The notes below the pieces were generated by a model. It searched no databases and was not told the origin of the DNA. It saw nothing but the letters and a program-made list of their open reading frames with translations. A DNA stretch of 64,000 nt from Antedon mediterranea (taxonomy: Eukaryota; Echinodermata; Crinoidea; Comatulida; Antedonidae). Shown here one piece after another: positions 37,901 through 43,398 of this stretch (the first letter of the stretch is position 1; every line of letters begins with the position of its first letter). The translations under genes were made by a program, and so were the position numbers. The stretch lies in assembly GCF_964355755.1 (NCBI RefSeq), contig NC_092672.1:35274501-35338500 (forward strand), written 5' to 3'.

Positions 37901-40900
37901 TCTACTTTATATGAACGGTGGCTCTAGAGTGAATAACGAAAAATTTGATGAAATGAATGATGAAATGTAGGCCTACAGACTGCTGTTGATTGCTTGAAAT
38001 CATTCCAGCATACTGGTACATATATGTATGTAAAGCTCTGTCTACACTATCAAACTAGTTTGATAGTGAAATTAACATGCCCAAATGTGGGAGTAATATG
38101 ACATCGTCATGTTCATATTTGGGCACATCACATTTTGTTGTCACATAAAGTTTGATAGTGTAAACAGAGCTTTACGTATATGCATTAAAGGTTGCCCTTG
38201 CTAAACACTTAATAATATTACAGTACCTCATCATATTAACATAAAGCCACTAGATATTTATACATGTAGTTGATATTATGTATTTTATTTATTTTTGCCA
38301 CTTCAGGCAGGAAGGTTCACATGTTCGGAAAAGATACAAAGGAAGAAGTAACAAGTTTGTTGGCTCCTACTCAGTTCACCACCAGTGACCCCAAGATTGC
38401 AACCATTGATAATCTGATTGTGTATGGACATTCAGATGGAGTGGCCTCTGTGCAGGTAAAATGCAAACCTACAAACACTCTTGATATAATGGCAAAAGTC
38501 TCCCGATAATGGCGGTACTCTTCCGATTTAAATGGCGGAACTCTCCCTATTTAAATGGCGGAACTCTCCCTATTTAAATGGCGGAAGTCTCCCGATTTAA
38601 TTGGCGGAACTCTTCCAATTTAAATGGCGGAAGTCTCCCGATAATGGCGGAAGTCTCCCAATAATGGCGGAACTCTCCCGATTTAAATGGCGGAACTCTA
38701 CCAATAATGGCTACACTCTCCCGATTTAAATGGCGGAACTCTCCCGATTTAAATGGCGGAACTCTCCCGAATATAGCGTGACTTTCCCAATAATGGCATA
38801 ACTTTCCAATAATGGCGTAACTTTCCCAATAATGGCATAACTTTCCCAATAATGGCGAAACTTATCCGATAATTGCGGAACTCTCCTGATATTTGGTTCA
38901 TTTTTCCACTCTCCTGCTTAAATACAATATTTTTTGACATTTTCCGCCATGTTCACTATTATAGATGCCATATCTTTCTATTTTTTAATAGCGCCCTAAT
39001 TAGTTTGAGTTTGGACATGCTTTCATAAATCCTCCCTAGGATTTCAGTTTCCAAGTTGAGAGGTCTGTAAATGGACAATTAGAACACCATTACGATCTGT
39101 TTCGCGGTAATAATAGATAGATCAATTGAAAGAACAGACTGTTGCCTTGTTTTCTATTATTGGCAGTACCATACAATTAGTTTGTTTATAAATAAAAATG
39201 AGCTTGAATTGTTGTAGGTAATTCAAAAGCTGGTGTTTTTTTTTGTGCGTGTGAGAACAGTAACCAAGATTTTCGCACACATTAACGTCTAATGAAAATC
39301 CTTCTGTGTTTATCCAAATTTACAGTCAGCTTAAGTACATTAAATCCATGCATTTATGAGATTAACATTACAATTTGTTCGTCGGCAGATACATAAGTAT
39401 GTTGAATCCATAATTGAATCCCAATCCCTTGGGAATAAGACAAAGTAACGCAAACTAGGTAACCTGGTGAATTTAGAGTATAATCAAAAACCACTCATGG
39501 GTGATAGGATTAAATTCAGATTACCATTTCTTTACTAGGATTTGGAGATTAATCCCAAGATAAAGCAAATCCCACAACACTTATTTTAGTCTATGTATTA
39601 TGTTATGCACTCAGTTATGCATGATATTCTGATTGCTATTTTAGATTGAGATCAATAGTCTCTTCTTGGTATTTGAGATTATCCCTATATTATAGATAAT
39701 CCCTATATTAGAGATAATCCCTATGTTATGCTATATTGGTATTAATATCTTGTATTCTATTCTATTTTAGGTGATGCCAGGTGAAGGTAACAAAGCTCTA
39801 GCTCACAAGGAATTTACAGTGGGTGGGGATAAAGTGTCTGTGACAGACCTTCACATCTCCATGGTGACTGGCCTCCGTATCCATAGTGTTAGGGATGTTA
39901 ATGTCAAGCTTTTGAAGGCTGTACGCGTGGAGGCTAATGACCAACTTATTGCGAAATATCAGGTTTGTATTTTAATGGAATGAATTTTACTTTTAACAAT
40001 GAGTACACAGTTTTTAATAATTAGTAAGTAATATCTATTAAATATTATGATTAAAATGGCAGCATATAAATCAATTCTATTTGTTTGGCTTTTTTAGGAA
40101 GGAATTTTGGATGTGACTTTGGGATTCAGCGATGGCGCTATATTGCCATTGCGTCATGTCTCAACTGAAGATTACTTCATCAAAGCATTGAGTCACGACT
40201 CCAACATCGTGATAGACAGGTCGGATGACATCCAAGCGGCAGTTGTAGCGATCGCAGAGGGCGCTACAACCATCGATGTAGAACTTAAATTGCCACGAAT
40301 TTGTCACAAGAAACACAAATCAACAAATAAAATTTTGTCAAGGATATATCCTGTCAACGTATCATTTGCAACTGAGAATATTCAACAGAAATTGAGAAAA
40401 ATTGGGAAGGAAGACGAAACATCGGGAAACAAAGCGGCTCCAGGTGCCGCTACCGGAGAAGCTTCCCAAAGTGGTAAAGTTGATTTTGGAATTGTCCACG
40501 CAAACTTTGATCCTAGCTTGTATGAAAACGACCTGGAAGAAAAGTCGTCGGATAAGGGGAGCAATAAAAATAAAAATGTGTATTCAATACCATTAGACGA
40601 GATAAACTTTGATCCTGTAAATGACCCAAATAAAAATTCTCCCAACAGAGACAGAGACAGCGATTTAACAAATGATATTTTGAATAACATTGAGAATAAT
40701 AAGAACAAGTCATCCGCTATGGAGATCGGCATGTACGTAATGTTGGCAGTGTTTGCCTTAGCTATCACAGTGTTTTTGCTTAATTGTATGGTGTACATGT
40801 ATAGAATTGGCCGCAGAAAGAAGGTGCCCCCAAGTGTGATCGGTAATTATGCAACTCCAAACGAGAGTTGGTCGTGGCTTGGTCGAGAGATGGAATCCGA

Positions 40901-41297
40901 TGCCATGAAAAGACAAGGTGATTGTGATTGTGAACAAGAGCAGACAGACATGGCATTGACGCAGGTTTACACCGAGAGTGAAGTCAGCGTTGAACACCAC
41001 AGCACGTCATGCTCAGAATCACCAGCAGATTCTGGAACCCATGATCTTAGCGAGACAAACTTGGACGTGGAAGAAGAGATTAATGTCACCGATGAACCAC
41101 CATCGGTTGATGAAGGTGGCACAGAGGACTCTCCAGAAGAAGCTGAAAAGAATATTGATCCTGTTGAAGAGAGTCCAATGCTTAATAAAGATATTCAGGT
41201 GACTACTGTGAACCCAAATGCAGAGAATGAGGAGGCTGTGGAATACGATCAGTTACTGGCGCATTTAAACTCACTGCAAGCCGAGATTCAAGCTTAG
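7931..41297 (+). CDS. TMEM132-family single-pass membrane protein (complete, 10 exons)
   Basis: Exons 7931-7988, 19513-20362, 23643-23792, 31251-31431, 34892-35035, 36224-36429, 37791-37888, 38307-38455, 39771-39962 and 40098-41297 join in phase to exactly 1076 codons (1075 residues), a normal length for TMEM132 proteins. Residues 1-20 form a signal peptide. Residues 21-883 are the ectodomain; the family is described as having cohesin-like and Ig/BIG-like domains. The membrane span is at about 886-910, followed by RIGRRKK stop-transfer residues and an acidic tail with the family NESWSWLG motif (about 931-938). TMEM132 proteins act in neural adhesion and actin coupling. Features include a furin-type RNRR at about 530-533 between exons 6 and 7, and no phenylalanine in the tail. 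I cannot assign a vertebrate A-E subtype; position next to AACS recalls TMEM132B, but an invertebrate gene is probably pre-duplication. Confidence 0.95.
9384..9622. repeat. 25-bp tandem repeat, about 9 copies
   Basis: The unit is AATGTAGCCAGTTAACC followed by ATTCAGTT. Eight copies are near-identical and the last ones are lengthened to about 28 bases by AGAGATGTTG. The unit contains the palindrome GTTAAC. Confidence 0.95.
10827..10989. mobile_element. Family B MITE, copy B1
   Basis: Starts AAGCTCTGTCTACATTATCAA and ends TAGTGTAGAGAGAGCTT. The interior carries ATGTGCC..ATATATGGACATGATGATGTCATAT and CTACCATATTTGGG-type blocks shared by all family B copies. Confidence 0.85.
11551..12361 (+). 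mobile_element. 811-bp TIR transposon with subterminal ATACCGTAT repeats
   Basis: The left end is GGCCCTGTTTCTGCTGCCAAC and the right end GTTGCAGCAGAAACAGGCCC, terminal inverted repeats of about 20 bases. Both ends are packed with TACCGTATTTTT and its complement, repeated about ten times as a subterminal array. An inverted internal pair of the GGCAGCAGAAAC motif (about 11630 and 11740) suggests partial internal duplication or nesting. The interior carries a broken Myb/SANT-like reading frame. Superfamily is uncertain; Myb/SANT proteins accompany PIF/Harbinger transposases. The target-site duplication is not clear. Confidence 0.75.
11867..12074 (+). pseudogene. Broken Myb/SANT-like (MADF-type) DNA-binding frame
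   Basis: The first piece (11867-11920) reads MWSEDVTVLLNKFV before a stop, which matches the first helix of Myb/SANT-like domains (W-S-x-x-x-x-x-L-L). The second piece (11922-12074) is one frame over and reads IYKDISKKIKQEYGIDLSPK then QVNSKLKSLRKQYN, matching helices 2 and 3 (I..k......QV..KlksL.kqY). The pieces are in different frames with a stop between, so this is a decayed transposon-borne DNA-binding protein, unless a tiny intron is spliced out. Confidence 0.6.
14460..14530. repeat. 14-bp tandem repeat, about 5 copies
   Basis: The unit is ATTAAAAGTATTGG or ATTAAAAGTATTAG. Simple AT-rich minisatellite. Confidence 0.85.
15175..15410. repeat. Pyrimidine-rich degenerate tandem repeat
   Basis: C/T-rich on + (G/A on -). 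CTTCCTCCCCATATCACCCA and CCCGTACCACTCATTCT recur two to three times with uneven spacing. The proline/serine-rich frame here is a by-product of the repeat. Confidence 0.8.
15420..15720 (-). mobile_element. Probable non-LTR retrotransposon 3' tail
   Basis: On the minus strand it ends TTTGATGAGATGCAAAAAAA followed by TCAAATCAAATAAA. This pattern (GATGAGATGCAA(A)TAAA plus a short tandem tail) is common at 3' ends of CR1/L2-like elements. No coding part is preserved here. Confidence 0.4.
17111..17210. repeat. 25-bp tandem repeat, 4 copies
   Basis: The unit is ATGCGCATAAGTGAATC followed by TTGCAAAC, with an exact 25-base period. Unrelated in sequence to the 25-bp array at 9.4 kb. A minus-strand repetitive frame here is an artefact. 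Confidence 0.95.
18881..18900. repeat. Perfect 20-bp palindrome
   Basis: ATATACTGTATACAGTATAT is its own reverse complement. The ACTGTA/TACAGT words recur widely in the window, so this may be a local extreme of a common word. Confidence 0.7.
19513..20362 (+). CDS. TMEM132 exon 2, N-terminal ectodomain
   Basis: A large 850-base exon (residues 20-303) after the acceptor ATGTCTTTCAG. The family also has a large second exon. It contains segments such as NSSFFVQTRKHNSEEILLRE, PIPMEWW and VYVHVGEVPL that fit the TMEM132 N-terminal domain. Several N-x-S/T sites suggest glycosylation. The donor GTAAGT begins at 20363. Confidence 0.95.
20363..23642. other. TMEM132 intron 2
   Basis: 3.3 kb. Contains MITE B2 (21371-21512). 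I see no other recognisable structure. Confidence 0.55.
21371..21512. mobile_element. Family B MITE, copy B2 (left end lost)
   Basis: Contains GATGTGCCCATATATGGACAT and two CTACCATATTTGGGCATATC blocks. It ends GATCGTGTGGACAGAGCT. The left terminal repeat is eroded to AACTATCAAACC. Confidence 0.8.
23643..23792 (+). CDS. TMEM132 exon 3
   Basis: Residues 303-353. It begins by completing a lysine codon and reads IKPRKGLAITAIHYYDAVI, with the family RKGL element. Donor GTAAGT at 23793; 150 bases. Confidence 0.93.
24806..24950. mobile_element. Family B MITE, copy B3
   Basis: Starts TTAAGCTCTGTCTACAC and ends CTAGTTTGATAGTGTAGACA. The interior has the usual ATGATGTCATATCACTACC block. Confidence 0.85.
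25790..25893 (+). mobile_element. Probable retroelement 3' tail
   Basis: ACCATATGGACAATTGTCTG is followed by AAATAAAAATTGAATTGAAATTGAA. An A-rich tail with short TTGAA repeats is typical of LINE/SINE 3' ends and resembles the tail at 50262-50302. No upstream body recognised. Confidence 0.4.
26777..26927. mobile_element. Family B MITE, copy B4
   Basis: Starts TAGCTCTGTCTACACTATCA and ends AAAGTTTGATAGTGTAGACA. Orientation is opposite to B1-B3 judging by the interior order. The 82-codon frame across it is not a gene. Confidence 0.85.
27221..27359. repeat. 69-bp tandem duplication (2 copies)
   Basis: ATGATAAAACATTAATGTAC begins at 27221 and again at 27290. The two 69-base units differ at only a few sites (C/T, GGA/TGA), so the duplication is recent. 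Confidence 0.9.
27936..28010. repeat. Block shared with intron 5 (copy 1)
   Basis: AGTGACATTTATGC, then TAGTAAA, GGTAGATA, ATTTTACGAGTA and GTAATCAA occur in the same order at 35664-35740. Either a dispersed repeat or a duplicated intronic element. Confidence 0.6.
30007..30350. repeat. Imperfect tandem duplication, about 200-bp period
   Basis: ATAAAATCATCAAACTTGTC and AAATTTGTATAGAACACAGT each occur twice, about 200 bases apart, with small indels. Confidence 0.85.
30587..30790. repeat. Imperfect tandem duplication, about 105-bp period
   Basis: ATTCTGGTTCTGAAAAAACA and AATATAACTTGAAACAT each occur twice, about 105 bases apart. The second copy carries a short insert, GGAGGTTTT. Confidence 0.85.
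31251..31431 (+). CDS. TMEM132 exon 4
   Basis: Residues 353-413, after the acceptor CCTTTCTTTCAG. It encodes EVPIFLVEFKVMN and ISWKVDIMQDG, typical beta-rich ectodomain. Donor GTGAGA at 31432, phase 0. Confidence 0.93.
31547..31651. mobile_element. Family B MITE, copy B5 (partial)
   Basis: The left terminal repeat is missing. The interior ATGATGATGTCATATCACTA and the right end GGGATAGTGTAGTCAGAG are kept. Confidence 0.75.
32436..32824. mobile_element. 389-bp foldback element (MITE)
   Basis: The left arm begins AAGGTCCATTTACACTAGGACG and the right arm ends TCCTAGTGTAAATGGGCCTT. The arms stay complementary for well over 100 bases, for example TAGAACTATAGAATAAC opposite GTTATTCTGTAGTTCTA and CCAATCAAATGACGTCATGA opposite TCATGACGTCAATTGATGG. 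The ends flank TTA/TA. No coding frame. Confidence 0.88.
34628..34780. mobile_element. Family B MITE, copy B6
   Basis: Starts TAAGCTCTGTCCACACTAT and ends TTTTATAGTGTAACTAGAGCTT. Interior CTACCATATTTGGG occurs twice. Confidence 0.82.
34892..35035 (+). CDS. TMEM132 exon 5
   Basis: 48 codons in phase 0 (residues 414-461). It includes KVRAKLKVFAISQDHSVVDV and a cysteine (SACTSADKNILK) typical of this region of the family. Donor GTAAGT at 35036. Confidence 0.93.
35247..35430. mobile_element. Family B MITE, copy B7 (full length)
   Basis: Starts AAAGCTCTGTCTACACTATC and ends GATAGTGTAGACAGAGCTT, intact inverted repeats of at least 20 bases. The interior CACTACCATATTAAGCATAT is duplicated. Confidence 0.9.
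35664..35740. repeat. Block shared with intron 3 (copy 2)
   Basis: AGTGACATTTATGCCGCAGTAA, GGTAGATA and ATTTTACGAGTA occur in the same order and spacing as at 27936-28010. Confidence 0.6.
36224..36429 (+). CDS. TMEM132 exon 6
   Basis: Residues 462-530. VEQNCSYMFFDGSED is followed by LSLWVWIPELPLIIELSD, the most recognisable stretch of the family (VWxPxLPLxIxLSD), then EWKVPHRGLRR. Donor GTGATT at 36430. Confidence 0.95.
36861..37021. mobile_element. Family B MITE, copy B8
   Basis: Starts ACCTCTGTCTACACTATCAA and ends GATGTGTAGACAGAGCTT. Interior GGTAGTGATATACCCAAATA is in reverse orientation to B1. Confidence 0.87.
37483..37651. mobile_element. Family B MITE, copy B9
   Basis: Starts TAAGCTATGTCTACACTTTC and ends GATAGTGTAGACAGAGCTTA, flanked by TTAA on both sides. 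Confidence 0.88.
37791..37888 (+). CDS. TMEM132 exon 7
   Basis: Residues 530-563. The junction with exon 6 reads GLRRNRRSTDSNKC, followed by LRYQQATVAVYTRFYT, matching the family 'YQ.A.v.v.T.F' region. Donor GTAACT at 37889, phase 1. Too short for an ORF scan. Confidence 0.92.
38032..38172. mobile_element. Family B MITE, copy B10
   Basis: Starts AAAGCTCTGTCTACACTATC and ends GATAGTGTAAACAGAGCTTT. Occupies most of the 418-base intron 7. Confidence 0.88.
38307..38455 (+). CDS. TMEM132 exon 8
   Basis: Residues 563-612: KVHMFGKDTKEEVTSLLAPT, then DPKIATIDNLIVYGHSDGVA, an Ig/BIG-like segment. Donor GTAAAA at 38456. The tandem ATGGCGG array begins about 50 bases downstream. Confidence 0.93.
38456..39770. 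other. TMEM132 intron 8
   Basis: Begins with the 23-bp ATGGCGG array (38500-38895) and ends with a short ATCCCTATATTAGAGATA repeat (39680-39735). The middle is unremarkable. Confidence 0.55.
38500..38895. repeat. Degenerate 23-bp ATGGCGG tandem repeat, about 18 copies
   Basis: The unit is close to AATGGCGGAACTCTCCCGATTT; units of 19-24 bases are mixed (some lack the TTTAA part). AATGGCGGAA resembles the YY1 core (AAnATGGCGG). Starts about 45 bases after the exon 8 donor. Confidence 0.93.
39771..39962 (+). CDS. TMEM132 exon 9
   Basis: 64 codons in phase 0 (residues 613-676), from VMPGEGNKALAHKEF to NDQLIAKYQ. It includes DKVSVTDLHISMVTGLRI, which matches the family motif 'V.DL.v.lV.GL'. Donor GTTTGT at 39963. 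Confidence 0.94.
40098..41297 (+). CDS. TMEM132 exon 10, membrane span and cytoplasmic tail
   Basis: Residues 677-1075. EGILDVTLGFSDGAILPLRH begins the last ectodomain block. A long Asn/Lys/Asp-rich stalk (about 800-883) follows, then the span MYVMLAVFALAITVFLLNCM, basic RIGRRKK and the NESWSWLG motif. The tail is Glu/Asp/Ser-rich and ends in a short amphipathic QLLAHLNSLQAEIQA. Stop TAG 41295-41297. Confidence 0.96.
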   Translation, partial: EGILDVTLGFSDGAILPLRHVSTEDYFIKALSHDSNIVIDRSDDIQAAVVAIAEGATTIDVELKLPRICHKKHKSTNKILSRIYPVNVSFATENIQQKLRKIGKEDETSGNKAAPGAATGEASQSGKVDFGIVHANFDPSLYENDLEEKSSDKGSNKNKNVYSIPLDEINFDPVNDPNKNSPNRDRDSDLTNDILNNIENNKNKSSAMEIGMYVMLAVFALAITVFLLNCMVYMYRIGRRKKVPPSVIGNYATPNESWSWLGREMESDAMKRQGDCDCEQEQTDMALTQVYTESEVSVEHHSTSCSESPADSGTHDLSETNLDVEEEINVTDEPPSVDEGGTEDSPEEAEKNIDPVEESPMLNKDIQVTTVNPNAENEEAVEYDQLLAHLNSLQAEIQA

Positions 41298-41671
41298 TCA
41301 ACAATAATTTAAATGCTTAGATATATATATTCAACAAATTTTATTTACAAAGTTTTTATGGACGATGATTGTATTGTCGAAATGAGGTGTCTGGAAACGT
41401 CCAAATATGTGGATCATGCAATACCAGAAACTTTGTTAATTGGTGTTAAATATCGGATGTCTTTTCTACATTTGATTAATTTAGGCAGTTGGAATAGTTG
41501 AGTTGGCTTCAGCATCGTTATTATGTTGTAGACAGGGTTAGGCTGTTCATTTCAATATTTATATGTAGTATAAACATAATATTGGCTAATATGATACATG
41601 TTTTTTTATAAATCATTATTTCACTGATCACTACTTAGCATTTGTGAAAGGTTTATTTTAAACAAATTTCC

Positions 41672-41677
41672 AATAAA
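41672..41677 (+). promoter_or_regulatory. Candidate TMEM132 polyadenylation signal
   Basis: The first AATAAA after the stop, 375 bases downstream. Other A-rich candidates follow, so the true 3' end may be further along. Confidence 0.35.
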
Positions 41678-42174
41678 ATCTTATTAAATTATGTTTAGGC
41701 ACTTTAAAGTTACATAAGGCTTTGCATACTCTAGTATGTTTTGTGGTGCTTTTTTCAAGAAAACACATAGAAAGAAGGACATATATATTCTTCTGATGTC
41801 ATTATCTGAAAGAGTTGTCCCTTAAATAGCCCATGGTGTCTACAAAAAAGTCGCATAATCATTTCTCAATGAAAATCTCAGAAAATGGTTTCCGGGTGTT
41901 CTACCTTATTATTTATTTGTCGTAATAACCTCTCATATTAGATATTGCGAAATACAATATCTAGAAAGTAAACGCTTATACGCACAGCTATTCCGAATCA
42001 AAAGTCGCCATTAGTGTACACTTACCGATGTGTTAACTTTTGATCTCGGAATGTAGAGTATACCTACTACAATATTGAAATATATTCGCTAAAAATTAAA
42101 ATTTACATTAAATTAATTTTTACCATATTATTACAATTAATATTTAATAAATTGCATCATGTCAACATTTTATT

Positions 42175-42335
42175 TACTGCAGTTACTGTAGTAATTACAT
42201 TGCTTACTGCAGTAATGGAAGAGTTTTGTTTTTATGTAGAGGTTTATGAGGCAGTTACTGCAATAAACAATGTGTATGATAAATACTAATAAACAGTTAA
42301 AAACTTCCTAAAGTATAGTTACTGCAGTAACTGCA
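42175..42335. repeat. Cluster of TTACTGCAGTAA palindromes
   Basis: ACTGCAGTTACTGTAGTAA, CTTACTGCAGTAATGG, GGCAGTTACTGCAATAAA and TAGTTACTGCAGTAACTGCA occur within 160 bases. The core is a palindrome in all four. Confidence 0.75.
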
Positions 42336-42677
42336 GTAGGATAATTTTGACATGGTCTTTTAAAAGCTATTGTAAATTTTATTTAAATGTATTTGAAATT
42401 TATTTTCTAATGCTAGCTATCAATTTTTCTACAAGATAAAATATTAGCGCCAAAATAACTATGACATGAATTAAGACTACCTAATCCACAGCATGTTATG
42501 TATTGTAAATTTATTGTATAGATCATATAAAATGTACATAAATATATATATATTTGATTTCTACTCTTGGTAGAGTATATCATGGTTAATGATGCCTATA
42601 AAATTGCCAATAATTTAAACAAAATATTCTTTGTATACAATACAGTAATACCACTTATTTAGTCTATACTGCTCTGA

Positions 42678-42745
42678 GCAAGTATGGCATAATGGTATAT
42701 CGGATTAGTATGCAAGAGGCATGGGTTCGGTACCTGTCTGTGTCA
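42678..42745 (+). mobile_element. tRNA-like SINE head fragment
   Basis: A box A-like TGGCATAATGG and a box B-like GGTTCGGTACC are about 40 bases apart, as in tRNA-derived SINEs. The fold is not that of a functional tRNA. Confidence 0.4.
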
Positions 42746-42764
42746 TATTGCTTGTAATATCATA

Positions 42765-42872
42765 AAGCTTGGACAAACCACAAGTAATTTGACCATCGTG
42801 ACGTGATGAATACTCCAAACTGTCGTTTGTGATTGGTAAACTCACCGTTTCGTCAAAATGGGAACCAAGCTT
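42765..42872. mobile_element. Family A MITE, degenerate copy
   Basis: Starts AAGCTTGGACAAACCAC and ends AAAATGGGAACCAAGCTT. Interior GTTTGTGATTGGTAAACTCA matches other copies. Lies 30 bases after the SINE head. Confidence 0.7.
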
Positions 42873-43208
42873 TAGGCAACATACTTTACTCTCATTGCCT
42901 CGTATGTAAAGTAAAATAATGTCACAAATATAATAGGCTTATATGGTTCCGAATTCTTTTCCCAGATTTTGGACTATATTTCATGTCTAAAAATAGTGGT
43001 TTTACTGTAGTGGTATAAAGAAATTAATTTGTTAGGAATTATTTCAAACATGAAAGGATATTGTCTTTAATTGATAGATTGAGCATAATTGTTATCGGTA
43101 AATATTTTCATGGTATAAATAAACATTTTCATTAAAAATATATATTTACTTGTACAGTGTATATCTTTTACTTGGCAAATTGTTTATAAAATTATATTTT
43201 ATCGCGTT

Positions 43209-43214
43209 TTTATT
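43209..43214 (-). promoter_or_regulatory. TANGO2 polyadenylation signal
   Basis: AATAAA on the minus strand, about 40 bases past the TANGO2 stop. A good position for a short 3' UTR. Confidence 0.5.
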
Positions 43215-43250
43215 TTGTGGCAAAGTTAATTAATAAATTGAGCTTTACTA

Positions 43251-43398
43251 TTAATATTTGCTATCTAATGAAGATTTGATGTTAAAAACGGTTGTTTTTG
43301 AGGACCAGTTTGTGTTTTCGCTGTCCATCGGGTCAATTCTGGTTTTCTCTGTGTAGGTTACCTTCCCATCGTTGTCAATAAGTATCACTGTTGTACAT
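43251..43398 (-). CDS. TANGO2: TANGO2 exon 7
   Basis: Residues 230-278, TTVILIDNDGKVTYTEKT, then IDPMDSENTNWSSKTTVFNI. Stop TAA at 43253-43251. Confidence 0.94.

Larger units (their letters stand above)
41298..43250. other. TMEM132 3' UTR and convergent intergenic gap
   Basis: Contains the TMEM132 3' UTR, a cluster of TTACTGCAGTAA palindromes (42175-42335), a tRNA-like SINE scrap and a degenerate family A MITE. An AATAAA for TANGO2 lies on the minus strand at 43209-43214. Confidence 0.5.

Noticed and set aside
38574-38940. Minus-strand repetitive proteins across the ATGGCGG array
   Set aside because: Direct translation of the tandem repeat within an intron; no independent support.
40382-41202. 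Several overlapping frames on both strands within TMEM132 exon 10
   Set aside because: Shadows of the long true coding exon.
41313-41501. 62-codon frame after the TMEM132 stop
   Set aside because: Lies in the 3' UTR and shows no conserved features.
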